Source: an uncultured Microbacterium sp.
GTDB lineage: Bacteria; Actinomycetota; Actinomycetes; Actinomycetales; Microbacteriaceae
DNA length: 13,294 nucleotides
Assembly: GCA_937926065.1 (NCBI GenBank)
Contig: CALANM010000213.1
Location: 1 to 13,294, forward strand
Reading direction: 5' to 3'
The notes under the pieces are model-generated. The model was given only the letters and a program-made list of their open reading frames with translations. It made no database searches and was not told the origin of the DNA. Shown piece after piece: positions 1 to 6,717 of this stretch. A program made the translations under genes and the position numbers. Every line of letters starts with the position of its first letter. Positions within the stretch are counted from its first letter, which is position 1.

Positions 1-81
1 CGTCCTGTCCGCCGGCCACAGCCAGGGTGCCAGCGCGAGCAGGATCCCCGCTGCCAGCGTGCCGCCCCAGACGACGGTCAT
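1..81 (-). CDS. N-terminus of a TadB-like / type II secretion F-family membrane protein (partial)
   Basis: Only the first 27 codons are in the window; the gene continues past the left edge. It starts with an ATG that shares four bases (ATGA) with the stop codon of the tadA-like ATPase, so the two are almost certainly translationally coupled. The visible peptide begins MTVVWGGTLAAGILLALAPW and then has LWPADRT, which fits one N-terminal membrane segment. In Tad loci the gene just after tadA usually encodes TadB, an inner-membrane platform protein of the T2SF family that works with the ATPase. Calling this gene TadB rests on position and the hydrophobic start only. The conserved T2SF domain is outside the window. 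Confidence 0.6.
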   Translation of the reverse strand, partial: MTVVWGGTLAAGILLALAPWLWPADRT

Positions 82-1238
82 CCGCGGCCCGCTACGTACA
101 CCGGCACGGTGCGGACGGTGCCGTCGCCGCAGGCTCCCGTCGTGCGCACGATCTCCGCAACGAACCGCTGTCCGTCCGAGCGTCGGGCGCAGTGCACCAC
201 GACGTGCACCGATGCTGCGACGGCGGGGAGCACGAACGCAGGGTCGATGTTTCGGCCGGCCAGCAGCGGCAGCGACGCGAGCTTGCGCAGTGCCTCGGAG
301 GCGCTGTTGGCGTGGATCGTCGCGGCACCGGGAACGCCGGTGTTGAGCGCAAGGAGAAGATCGAGGGCTTCGGCGTCCCTGACCTCCCCGATCACAAGCC
401 GGTCCGGTCTCATCCGGAGTGCTTCCTTCACGAGCCGGCGGAGCGTCACCTCTCCCGTGCCCTCGAGGCTCGGCGGACGTCCTTGCAGCGCGACGACATC
501 CCCCGCGGCCACTGCGAGCTCGAACGTCTCCTCCACCGTCACCAGCCGCTGATCGGCGGGGCGGGTGGACAGCAGGGCGCCGAGGAGCGTCGTCTTTCCG
601 GCCTGCGTCGCGCCGGAGACCAGGACGTTGCTCCCCTCGGCCATGATCGACGACAGAAGGTCCGCAGCCCCAGACGGCATCGCGCCGGCGTGGACGAGGT
701 CGTCGAGGGTGCGGCGTTGGGGGGCGAACTTGCGAATGTTCACCGACCAGTGATCACGCGTGATGTCGGGAATGACCACGTGAAGCCGGGAGCCGTCGGG
801 GAGCGAGGCGTCGACGAACGGATGGCTCAAGTCCACGCGGCGGCCGGCGGCATGGAGCATGCGCTCGACGATGTCTCGCACGAGCTCGGCGGTCAGAGCG
901 GTCGTCACCCGCTCGCTGCGCCCGCCCCGGGCACAGAACACCTGATCGGGCGCATTGATCCAGATCTCCTCGACCGATGGGTCGTCGAGCAGGGGCTGGA
1001 GGGGACCGTAGCCCGACACGGCGGCCAGCACCGTCCGCGTCGCCGTCGTGTCTTCATCGACGCAGGCGAGCCCGCGCGCCAGGGCGAAGTCGTTGTGCCT
1101 GCGAACCTCGTCACGAACGATCGCCTGGGCGGCGGCGGGCTCGCGCGCGGGGTCGACCTGCTCAGCGCGGAGCCGATCGCGCACGCGCGCAGCGACGACT
1201 TCGTGGGCGGGCGCGACCGAGGAGAAGGACGGATGCAT
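78..1238 (-). CDS. tadA: TadA/CpaF-type secretion ATPase (Tad/Flp pilus motor)
   Basis: A 386-residue cytoplasmic ATPase of the type II/IV secretion family, which powers assembly of Tad (type IVc, Flp) pili or a related export machine. An N-terminal domain carries the conserved GYGPLQPLLDDPSVEEIWIN segment (about 77-96). The RecA-like domain has Walker A GATQAGKTT (209-217), a VTVEETFEL Asp box (233-241), Walker B RLVIGEVRD (280-288, catalytic Glu about 285) and a His box GAATIHANSASEALRKL (304-320). Length is normal for actinobacterial TadA. The ATG follows AGGA by about 8 nt. The next gene overlaps by ATGA. Upstream lies only a 122-bp gap and then the oppositely oriented tRNA, so the tadZ/ssd-like gene often found before tadA is not adjacent here. 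Family call is secure; the exact cargo is inferred. Confidence 0.93.
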   Translation of the reverse strand: MHPSFSSVAPAHEVVAARVRDRLRAEQVDPAREPAAAQAIVRDEVRRHNDFALARGLACVDEDTTATRTVLAAVSGYGPLQPLLDDPSVEEIWINAPDQVFCARGGRSERVTTALTAELVRDIVERMLHAAGRRVDLSHPFVDASLPDGSRLHVVIPDITRDHWSVNIRKFAPQRRTLDDLVHAGAMPSGAADLLSSIMAEGSNVLVSGATQAGKTTLLGALLSTRPADQRLVTVEETFELAVAAGDVVALQGRPPSLEGTGEVTLRRLVKEALRMRPDRLVIGEVRDAEALDLLLALNTGVPGAATIHANSASEALRKLASLPLLAGRNIDPAFVLPAVAASVHVVVHCARRSDGQRFVAEIVRTTGACGDGTVRTVPVYVAGRG

Positions 1239-1346
1239 GGTCTGAGATCCTGCCGCCTATCGCCCTCGCGCACGGAAACGCTCCACACCCCCAGGCGCTC
1301 GGGTGATTCGCAGGCTTGCGCACCATGTCGCCGAGGCCGGCGTCGA

Positions 1347-1352
1347 TAGACT
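1347..1352 (+). promoter_or_regulatory. -10 box of the tRNA-Leu promoter
   Basis: TAGACT ends 8 nt before the first base of the mature tRNA, so transcription would start at or just before the mature 5' end, leaving little for RNase P to remove. It has the same TAGNNT form as the -10 boxes of five protein genes in this window. I see no good -35 box at 16-18 bp. Confidence 0.5.
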
Positions 1353-1360
1353 GATTCGGC

Positions 1361-1442
1361 GCGGGAGTGGTGAAACTGGCAGACACGCAGGATTTAGGTT
1401 CCTGTGCCGCAAGGCGTGTGGGTTCAAGTCCCACCTTCCGCA
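1361..1442 (+). tRNA. tRNA-Leu (anticodon UAG)
   Basis: A full cloverleaf can be folded by eye. The acceptor stem GCGGGAG pairs with CTTCCGC with one G-U, and A is the discriminator base. The anticodon stem CAGGA/TCCTG closes the loop TTTAGGT, giving anticodon TAG at 1395-1397. A long variable arm (GCC-GCAA-GGC) marks a class II tRNA, and the T arm is GTGGG-TTCAAGT-CCCAC. It decodes CUA and, by wobble, other CUN leucine codons. The 3' CCA is not encoded and must be added by nucleotidyltransferase. No integrase or duplicated 3' end is seen, so there is no sign that it serves as an attachment site here. Confidence 0.96.
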
Positions 1443-1510
1443 CGGCCCGTTGCCCAGCGACCCGTTCGCGTGAGCCCAAGCCCAGCAAGACCGCCGACCG
1501 ACAACGACCG

Positions 1511-1523
1511 ACGGGACACCCGT
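1511..1523 (+). promoter_or_regulatory. Short hairpin over the dedA start codon
   Basis: ACGGG-ACA-CCCGT is a perfect 5-bp stem with a 3-nt loop whose right arm includes the first two bases of the dedA GTG start codon. It could lower initiation, or it may be chance in GC-rich DNA. There is no recognisable Shine-Dalgarno sequence before this start. Confidence 0.2.
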
Positions 1524-2292
1524 GCACTCCACCGCTCTCATTCCCTGGCTCGACCCGACTTCGATCATCGAGGCAGCCGGCCCCTGGGCACTCCTCGTGG
1601 TGTGCTTCATCGTGTTCGCAGAGACGGGCCTGCTCGTCGGCTTCCTGCTCCCCGGCGACACGCTGCTGATCATCTCCGGACTGCTCACGCACACCAACGA
1701 GATCTTCGGCACCAACATCTGGGTGGTGTCGCTGCTGATCGCCCTCGCCGCCTTCGTCGGCGGGGAGGTCGGCTACTTCATCGGACACAAGGGCGGCCCT
1801 GCCGTGTTCGAACGCAAGGAGTCAGGCCTGTTCAGCCGAAAGAACGTCGAACGCACGAATGCGTTCTTCGAGCGCTATGGCGGACTCACCATCATCCTGG
1901 CCCGCTTCGTGCCGATCGTCCGCACGTTCGCGCCGGTCGCCGCTGGTGTCGGTCACATGCCATGGAAGCGCTACTCGCTCTACAACTTCATCGGTGCGAT
2001 GCTGTGGGGCTTCGGCCTCACGATGGTGGGCTTCCTCGTCGGCTACATCCCGTGGGTCGCGCACCTCGTGACCGAGTACATCGACGTCATCCTGCTCGTC
2101 GCCGTCGGCGGAACCGCCCTCGTGAGCGCCTGGCACTACCTCAGCGAGCGCCGCAAGGTCGCGAAGGAAGCGGCGGCCGGTGGCGATGTCGTGGTCGACG
2201 CCGAGGAAGCCGAAGAGCTCGTGCTCGACCGTGAGGTCTTCGACCGCGAGCCGGACTTCAACGGCGACGGCGACAACGCCCCGCAGGCCTGA
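1522..2292 (+). CDS. DedA-family integral membrane protein
   Basis: A 256-residue DedA (SNARE-associated/VTT domain) membrane protein. Bacterial family members are linked to lipid-carrier flipping, membrane potential and envelope integrity; the substrate of this one cannot be told. Visible family motifs are FAETGLLVGFLLPGDTLL (about 32-49, acidic residues E34 and D46), GGEVGYFIGHKGG (80-92), and ARFVPIVRTFAPVAAGVGHM (127-146), which holds the paired arginines R128 and R134 essential in characterised DedA proteins. About five hydrophobic stretches are followed by a hydrophilic, very acidic C-terminal tail (from about 211). The GTG start is the only credible one in frame after the tRNA. It lacks a Shine-Dalgarno sequence and a TAGNNT box close by, so the gene may be read from the tRNA promoter 79 bp upstream. 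It converges on ku. Confidence 0.92.
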   Translation: MHSTALIPWLDPTSIIEAAGPWALLVVCFIVFAETGLLVGFLLPGDTLLIISGLLTHTNEIFGTNIWVVSLLIALAAFVGGEVGYFIGHKGGPAVFERKESGLFSRKNVERTNAFFERYGGLTIILARFVPIVRTFAPVAAGVGHMPWKRYSLYNFIGAMLWGFGLTMVGFLVGYIPWVAHLVTEYIDVILLVAVGGTALVSAWHYLSERRKVAKEAAAGGDVVVDAEEAEELVLDREVFDREPDFNGDGDNAPQA

Positions 2293-2301
2293 TCGCCCGG
2301 C

Positions 2302-2317
2302 ACCCGGGATCTCGGGT
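2302..2317. terminator. Possible bidirectional hairpin between dedA and ku
   Basis: ACCCG-GGATCT-CGGGT forms a 5-bp stem (6 with a G-T pair) in the 24-bp gap between the convergent stop codons of dedA and ku, and its last base is the first base of the ku stop. The position suits a shared terminator. The stem is short and has no T tract, so this is tentative. Confidence 0.35.
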
Positions 2318-3195
2318 CAGGAGGCCTTCTTGGTCTTCTTCGCCGCGGGCTTCTTCGCGGGCTTCTTCTTCTCGTCGTCCTTGGTGTCGCTCTTGCCCGA
2401 CTCACGTGATGCGCGGCTGCGCTCGACGCTTGCTCTCAACGCCGCCATGAGGTCGATCACCTCGCCGCCGGAATCGCCCTCCTCCGCTTCACCGAAGGTC
2501 TCCGAGGTGTCGAGTGCGTCGCCCTTCTCGAGCTTCGCATCGATCAGCGTCCGCAGTTCCTGCTGATATTCATCGACGAAGTCGGCCGGGTCGAAGTCGC
2601 CTGAGAAGCTCTCGACGAGGGATGCGGACAGCTCCAGCTCCTTGTCGGAGATCTTCACCGGCTCATCCAATGACGGGAACGACGCCTCGCGAACCTCGTC
2701 GGCCCAGAGAAGCGTCTGCAGCACGAGCACGTCGCCGCGCACCCGCAGCGCGGCCAGCCGTGTCTTCTGCCGCAGCGAGAACCTCACGACCGCGGTGCGG
2801 TCGGTCTGCTCGAGCGTCTTCCGAAGAAGCACATACGCCTTGGGAGACTTCGAATCGGGTTCGAGGTAGTACGCCCGGTCGAGCGTGAGGAGGTCGATCT
2901 GCTCGGTGGGAACGAACTCCACGACCTCGATCTCTCGGCTGCGCTCCGACGGGAGAGATGCGATGTCGTCCTTGGTGAGCACCACGGTGCGTTCACCGTC
3001 GTCGTACGCCTTGTCGATGTCCGAGTAGGGCACGACCTCGCCGTCCAGTTCGCATATCCGCTGGTAACGGATGCGCCCCCCGTCGGCGGCATGCACCTGG
3101 TGCAGCGGCACGTCGTGGTCTTCGGTCGCCGAGTACACCTTGACGGGCACGTTGACGAGCCCGAAGGTGAGCGCACCCTTCCAGATGGATCTCAT
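2317..3195 (-). CDS. ku: Ku, DNA end-binding protein of bacterial NHEJ
   Basis: A 292-residue bacterial Ku. Homodimers form a ring on double-strand break ends and recruit LigD. The start MRSIWKGALTFGLVNVPVKV is the family hallmark, followed by the Ku core to about residue 225 (for example RTAVVRFSLRQKTRLAALR, 133-151). The C-terminus becomes acidic (231-245), then ends in a lysine-rich tail (268-290: KKKPAKKPAAKKTKK) like the extended basic tails of mycobacterial and streptomycete Ku that aid DNA binding. I chose the ATG because the conserved core begins there. The open frame upstream overlaps ligD and shows no Ku similarity. A GTG two codons upstream is possible. A weak -10-like TTCACT lies 7 nt before the ATG, with no Shine-Dalgarno sequence. 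It is divergent from ligD across 60 bp. Confidence 0.97.
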   Translation of the reverse strand: MRSIWKGALTFGLVNVPVKVYSATEDHDVPLHQVHAADGGRIRYQRICELDGEVVPYSDIDKAYDDGERTVVLTKDDIASLPSERSREIEVVEFVPTEQIDLLTLDRAYYLEPDSKSPKAYVLLRKTLEQTDRTAVVRFSLRQKTRLAALRVRGDVLVLQTLLWADEVREASFPSLDEPVKISDKELELSASLVESFSGDFDPADFVDEYQQELRTLIDAKLEKGDALDTSETFGEAEEGDSGGEVIDLMAALRASVERSRASRESGKSDTKDDEKKKPAKKPAAKKTKKAS

Positions 3196-3215
3196 ACGCA
3201 CAAGTGAACACCGCG

Positions 3216-3225
3216 CACGCGCGTG
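3216..3225. repeat. Palindrome CACGCGCGTG in the ku-ligD divergent region
   Basis: A perfect 10-bp palindrome sits in the middle of the 60-bp gap between the divergent ku and ligD start codons, just upstream of where both promoters should lie. It could be an operator coordinating the pair. A 10-bp palindrome of C, G and a few A/T can arise by chance in this GC-rich genome, and I do not recognise a regulator for it. Confidence 0.25.
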
Positions 3226-3243
3226 TGACCAGGGGTTGCGCAC

Positions 3244-3249
3244 TAGCCT
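3244..3249 (+). promoter_or_regulatory. -10 box of a leaderless ligD promoter
   Basis: TAGCCT is followed by 6 nt (TTCGAC) and then the ATG of ligD, so transcription should begin at or within a base of the start codon. No Shine-Dalgarno sequence is present. TGTGAC at 3224-3229 is a possible but poor -35 box. Confidence 0.6.
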
Positions 3250-3255
3250 TTCGAC

Positions 3256-5673
3256 ATGGCATCGGGCACGCAGACGGTCGAGATCGACGGTCGACGACTG
3301 CGCCTGAGCAATCTCGACAAGGTCCTCTACCCCGCGACGGGCACGACGAAAGGCGAGGTGATCGACTACTACACCCGCGTCGCCCCTCTGCTCATCCCTC
3401 ACGTCGCCGGACGACCCGTCACACGCAAGCGGTGGCCCGAGGGCGTCGACCACCCTCCGTTCTTCGCGAAGGCGCTCGAGCAGGGCGCTCCTGCCTGGCT
3501 GCCCCGCCGCCCGATCGCCCACTCATCGGGACCGAAGGAATACCCGCTCGTCGAAGAGCGTGCGGCGCTCGTGTACCTCGCCCAGGTCGCGAGTCTCGAG
3601 CTTCATGTGCCGCAGTGGCGGTTCGATGCCGGCGGCGAGCGCATGAACCCCGACCGGCTCGTCCTCGACCTCGACCCCGGTCCCGGCGTCGGTCTGGCCG
3701 AGTGCGTCGAAGTCGCGCGCTGGTGTCGCGCGATCCTCGCCGACCTCGGCATGGAGCCCTTCCCCGTGACGAGCGGAAGCAAGGGGATCCACCTCTACAC
3801 GCACCTCGACGCTGTGCGGACGAGCGACGAGATCTCCGCCTTCGCCAAAGAGCTCGCCCGAGCACTCGAGGCCGACCACCCCGACCTCGTCGTGAGCCAG
3901 ATGAGCAAGTCGCTGCGGCCGGGGCGAGTGTTCCTCGACTGGAGCCAGAACAACGGCTCCAAGACCACGATCGCCCCTTACTCGCTGCGCGGACGCGACG
4001 AGCCCACGGTCGCGGTGCCGCGCACATGGGAGGAGCTCGACGACCCCGGCCTCCGGCACCTGCACCTCAGTGAGGTGCTCGACCGCATCGGCAGCATGCC
4101 GGACCCCGCCGACGATCCCCTCGCTCCCCTGGCGTCCCGGCGAGAGCAGACGGCCGTGCCAACGCACGCGCTCGCGGCGTATCAGGCCAAGCGCGATGCG
4201 AGGCGCACACCCGAGCCGATTCCGGACGCGCCCCCGCCGCTCGACGCCGAGCCGGGCAGCCGATTCGTGATCCAGGAGCACCACGCCACCCGGCTCCATT
4301 ACGACCTCCGGCTCGAGCGCGACGGCGTGCTCGTCAGCTGGGCCGTGCCGCGCGGCATCCCCGAGTCGACGAAGACGAACCATCTGGCCGTCATGACCGA
4401 GCCGCACCCCCTCGAATACCTCTCCTTCCACGGCGAGATCCCGCGCGGCGAGTACGGAGCCGGCGTCATGACGATCTGGGACACCGGCACTTACGAGGCC
4501 GAGAAATGGCGTGACGACGAGGTCATCTTCACGCTCCGCGGCCGCGCGTGCGGTGAAGTCGACGGTCTGCGCCTCGCGCTCATCCGCACCTCCGGCGAAG
4601 GCGAGAAGTCCCAATGGCTGCTGCACCGCATGAAGACCGACTCGCCGGTCAAGCATCGCGGCCCGGTCCGGTCATCCGCTTCGCACCAGGCACCGACGCC
4701 CCGCGCAGACGCGTACGCGCCCATGCTGGCAACCCTGTCCACTCCCGCTCTCGCCCGCAGCTCGGCTCAGCGGTGGGGCCGCCCGTGGGCTGAATTCAAA
4801 TGGGACGGCGTGCGCGCCATCGGGCTCTGGGACGGTCATCGCCTGCGGCTGCAGGCACGCAGCGGCACCGACATCACGGCACGCTACCCCGAGCTCACCG
4901 ACGTGGATGCCGGATTCGGGTCGGAGCCGTGCGTCGTCGACGGCGAGATCGTCGCCTTCGACTCCGGGGGTCGTCCCAGCTTCCACCGCCTGCAGAGTCG
5001 CATGCACTTGACGGTCGCGGGCGAGATCGCCCGCGAGAGCAGACGGACTCCGGTGAAGTACTTCCTGTTCGACCTGCTGGCGCACGGGGGCACGGATGCC
5101 ACGGCCCTCCCCCTCGAAGACCGGCGGACACTGCTCGACGCGATCGCCGGCGACGTCATCGACGCGATCGAGGTCCCTCCCGTCGCGCACGACGTCGACG
5201 CCGCCCTTGAGACAGCGAGGTCGCTCGGGCTCGAGGGGCTCGTCGTCAAGGATCCGAACTCGCGATACCTGCCCGGACGCCGCAGCGAGCAGTGGCTCAA
5301 GGTCAAGCTGACGCGGACGCAAGAGGTCGTGATCGGCGGCATCCGCCCGGGGAAGGGCGGGCGCACGGGCCAGATCGGCTCGCTCCTGCTCGGCATCCCC
5401 TCGGAGGACGGCCTCCAGTACGTCGGCCGCGTGGGGTCGGGGTTCAGCGAATCGACGCTGCGCACCCTCGACGCACTGCTCCAGCCGCTGCGCACGGATG
5501 AGAACCCTCTCGCAGGCGTGCCGCGCGCCGACGCCTCCGATGCGCTGTGGGTGCGCCCGGAGGTGGTCGGCGAAGTGGAGTTCGCGGAGTTCACCCCGGG
5601 CGGAACGCTGCGCCACGCCCGTTGGCGAGGGCTCCGGCCCGACATTCGTCCCGACGAGGTGCAGCGCGTCTAG
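3256..5673 (+). CDS. ligD: LigD, multifunctional ATP-dependent DNA ligase (POL-PE-LIG)
   Basis: An 805-residue NHEJ enzyme that processes and seals Ku-bound DNA ends. Domains are in mycobacterial order. The N-terminal primase-polymerase (about 10-280) has LVLDLDPGPG with metal ligands D138 and D140, SGSKGIHLYTHL (173-184) and a third ligand D228 in FLDWSQNN. The 3'-phosphoesterase domain (about 336-460) has FVIQEHHATRLHYDLRLERD (337-356; H342, H348, D350, R352) and FHGEIPRGEYGAG (391-403). The C-terminal ligase (about 485-800) has EFKWDGVRA with nucleotide-accepting K515, DGEIVAFD (562-569), EGLVVKD (660-666) and WLKVKL (680-685), plus an OB-fold with the final RHARWRGLRPD. All catalytic motifs look intact. 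It is slightly longer than M. tuberculosis LigD (759 aa), mostly through linkers. The ATG is set by the leaderless -10 box. Confidence 0.98.
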   Translation: MASGTQTVEIDGRRLRLSNLDKVLYPATGTTKGEVIDYYTRVAPLLIPHVAGRPVTRKRWPEGVDHPPFFAKALEQGAPAWLPRRPIAHSSGPKEYPLVEERAALVYLAQVASLELHVPQWRFDAGGERMNPDRLVLDLDPGPGVGLAECVEVARWCRAILADLGMEPFPVTSGSKGIHLYTHLDAVRTSDEISAFAKELARALEADHPDLVVSQMSKSLRPGRVFLDWSQNNGSKTTIAPYSLRGRDEPTVAVPRTWEELDDPGLRHLHLSEVLDRIGSMPDPADDPLAPLASRREQTAVPTHALAAYQAKRDARRTPEPIPDAPPPLDAEPGSRFVIQEHHATRLHYDLRLERDGVLVSWAVPRGIPESTKTNHLAVMTEPHPLEYLSFHGEIPRGEYGAGVMTIWDTGTYEAEKWRDDEVIFTLRGRACGEVDGLRLALIRTSGEGEKSQWLLHRMKTDSPVKHRGPVRSSASHQAPTPRADAYAPMLATLSTPALARSSAQRWGRPWAEFKWDGVRAIGLWDGHRLRLQARSGTDITARYPELTDVDAGFGSEPCVVDGEIVAFDSGGRPSFHRLQSRMHLTVAGEIARESRRTPVKYFLFDLLAHGGTDATALPLEDRRTLLDAIAGDVIDAIEVPPVAHDVDAALETARSLGLEGLVVKDPNSRYLPGRRSEQWLKVKLTRTQEVVIGGIRPGKGGRTGQIGSLLLGIPSEDGLQYVGRVGSGFSESTLRTLDALLQPLRTDENPLAGVPRADASDALWVRPEVVGEVEFAEFTPGGTLRHARWRGLRPDIRPDEVQRV

Positions 5674-5720
5674 TCGGCCTCGACGATGCCGAACCCTCCC
5701 CTCGGCGACGCCACGCACCG

Positions 5721-5745
5721 CGCGCACGAGCCTCAGTCGTGCGCG
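5721..5745. terminator. Bidirectional hairpin between ligD and the CDF gene
   Basis: CGCGCACGA and TCGTGCGCG are perfectly complementary 9-mers around a 7-nt loop (GCCTCAG). The hairpin is 47 bp after the ligD stop, and the stop codon of the convergent CDF gene lies in its loop and right arm. It would fold in RNA from either strand. There is no T tract, which is common for actinobacterial terminators. Confidence 0.6.
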
Positions 5746-6647
5746 TCATGCTCGATGTGGCCGGCGAGCTCCAGCTGGAAAGTCGAGTGCTCCACATCGA
5801 AGTGCGCCGACAGGCAGCTCTGCATCTCCGACAGCAGCACGGCCGCGCGCCCCGCTTCGAGGGCCTCGGGAGTCACGACGACATGCGCCGTGAACACGGG
5901 CGCCCCGCGCGTGAGCTGCCACACGTGAACGTCGTGCACCGCAGTGACCCCCGCTCGGCTGAGCAGGTGTTCGCGGATCTCCTCGACGTCCGTCCCGCGC
6001 GGCACCGCCTCTCCCAGCACGGCGAACACCTCCCGCAGCAGCGAGAACGCGCGCGGCACGATCATGACCGCGATCACCAACGACGCAAGCGCATCCGCGG
6101 CGGTCCAGCCGGTCGTCCAGATGACGATGGCCGCCACGATGACGAAGATCGACCCCACGACATCGCCCAGTACCTCGAGGTACGCGCCCCGCACATTGAT
6201 GCTCGACCGCTGGGCGGCGCTCAGCAGCCAGAGCGAGACCGCATTGGCGATGAGTCCGATGAGCGCCACCACGAGCATCGGGCCGCCGAGCACCTCCACA
6301 TCGCCCGGGCCCCACAGCCGCTGCGCCGCCTCGACGAGGATCCACGCGCACAGCACGATCAGGATGACGCCGTTGATGAGCGCACCGAACACCTCGGCCC
6401 GTTGGTAGCCGTAGGTGTTGCGTGCATCCGCGGGCCGTGCGGCGACCCCACTCGCGACCAGGGCGATGACGATCGCCGACGCGTCCGTGAACATGTGCGC
6501 AGCATCCGCCAGCAGCGAGAGCGATCCTGTCAGGACCGCCCCGATCACCTGCACGACCAGCACACCGCCCGTGATCGCGAGCGACACCGCGAGCAGGCGA
6601 CGGCTGCCCAGAGCGCGGATGCCGTGCGCGTGAGACTGACGGTGCAT
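5733..6647 (-). CDS. Cation diffusion facilitator (CDF) metal exporter
   Basis: A 304-residue CDF transporter of the CzcD/ZitB type, expected to export Zn2+ or a related divalent metal in exchange for protons. A short His-containing N-terminus (HRQSHAHG) precedes about six membrane segments (roughly 17-40, 43-67, 85-107, 122-144, 160-180, 183-200) and a cytoplasmic domain (about 205-304) containing VHDVHVWQLTRG (237-248). TM2 has the metal-site motif DAAHMFTD (48-55, H51 and D55). In TM5 the position usually filled by His in HxxxD is Glu: EVLGD, E158 and D162. The start ATG is 6 nt after a TAGCCT box without a Shine-Dalgarno sequence, so it probably has its own promoter although it follows rdgB by only 64 bp. 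It converges on ligD. The metal is inferred; the family call is firm. Confidence 0.95.
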   Translation of the reverse strand: MHRQSHAHGIRALGSRRLLAVSLAITGGVLVVQVIGAVLTGSLSLLADAAHMFTDASAIVIALVASGVAARPADARNTYGYQRAEVFGALINGVILIVLCAWILVEAAQRLWGPGDVEVLGGPMLVVALIGLIANAVSLWLLSAAQRSSINVRGAYLEVLGDVVGSIFVIVAAIVIWTTGWTAADALASLVIAVMIVPRAFSLLREVFAVLGEAVPRGTDVEEIREHLLSRAGVTAVHDVHVWQLTRGAPVFTAHVVVTPEALEAGRAAVLLSEMQSCLSAHFDVEHSTFQLELAGHIEHDAHD

Positions 6648-6653
6648 GACTCG

Positions 6654-6659
6654 AGGCTA
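6654..6659 (-). promoter_or_regulatory. -10 box of a leaderless CDF-gene promoter
   Basis: Read on the minus strand, TAGCCT is followed by CGAGTC and then the ATG. The hexamer is identical to that of ligD and the 6-nt spacing is the same. No Shine-Dalgarno sequence lies in between. This suggests the exporter is transcribed separately from the upstream murI-rph-rdgB operon. Confidence 0.6.
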
Positions 6660-6700
6660 GAACGCCACGGCTCCTCGCAGGACGCTCTGCGCCAGTCGGG

Positions 6701-6717
6701 AATGAGAACGGTTATAG
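6701..6717. promoter_or_regulatory. Possible half-conserved Zur-like site upstream of the CDF gene
   Basis: AATGAGAACGGTTATAG lies 54-70 bp upstream of the CDF start and overlaps the rdgB stop codon. The left arm resembles the left arm of actinobacterial Zur boxes (AATGAAAA-like). The right arm (GTTATAG) fits poorly, so the palindrome is incomplete. It is one of the few AT-richer spots between genes here. Low confidence. Confidence 0.18.

Noticed and set aside
27..1349. A long open frame on the plus strand opposite tadA
   Set aside because: It is Arg/His/Gly-rich with no family motif, while the minus strand encodes a complete secretion ATPase. Long antisense frames are expected at this GC content. 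The same applies to the frames at 3523-4656 and 4672-5727 (minus) and 5547-6836, 7233-8105, 8069-8956 and 10999-11817 (plus).
1361..1442. tRNA-Leu as an attachment site for an integrative element
   Set aside because: No integrase, no repeated tRNA 3' end and no foreign-looking sequence follow it; housekeeping-like genes lie on both sides.
2320..2375. Microsatellite or triplex-forming CTT-rich tract
   Set aside because: It encodes the lysine-rich tail of Ku through AAG codons, which fully explains the strand asymmetry.
3196..3522. N-terminal extension of Ku into the ligD region
   Set aside because: The frame is open, but the Ku fold begins at MRSIWKG and the added residues only mirror the opposite strand of ligD.
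3196..5673. Ku-LigD as a new repair system
   Set aside because: All domains and catalytic residues match well-characterised bacterial NHEJ; only the control region deserves attention.
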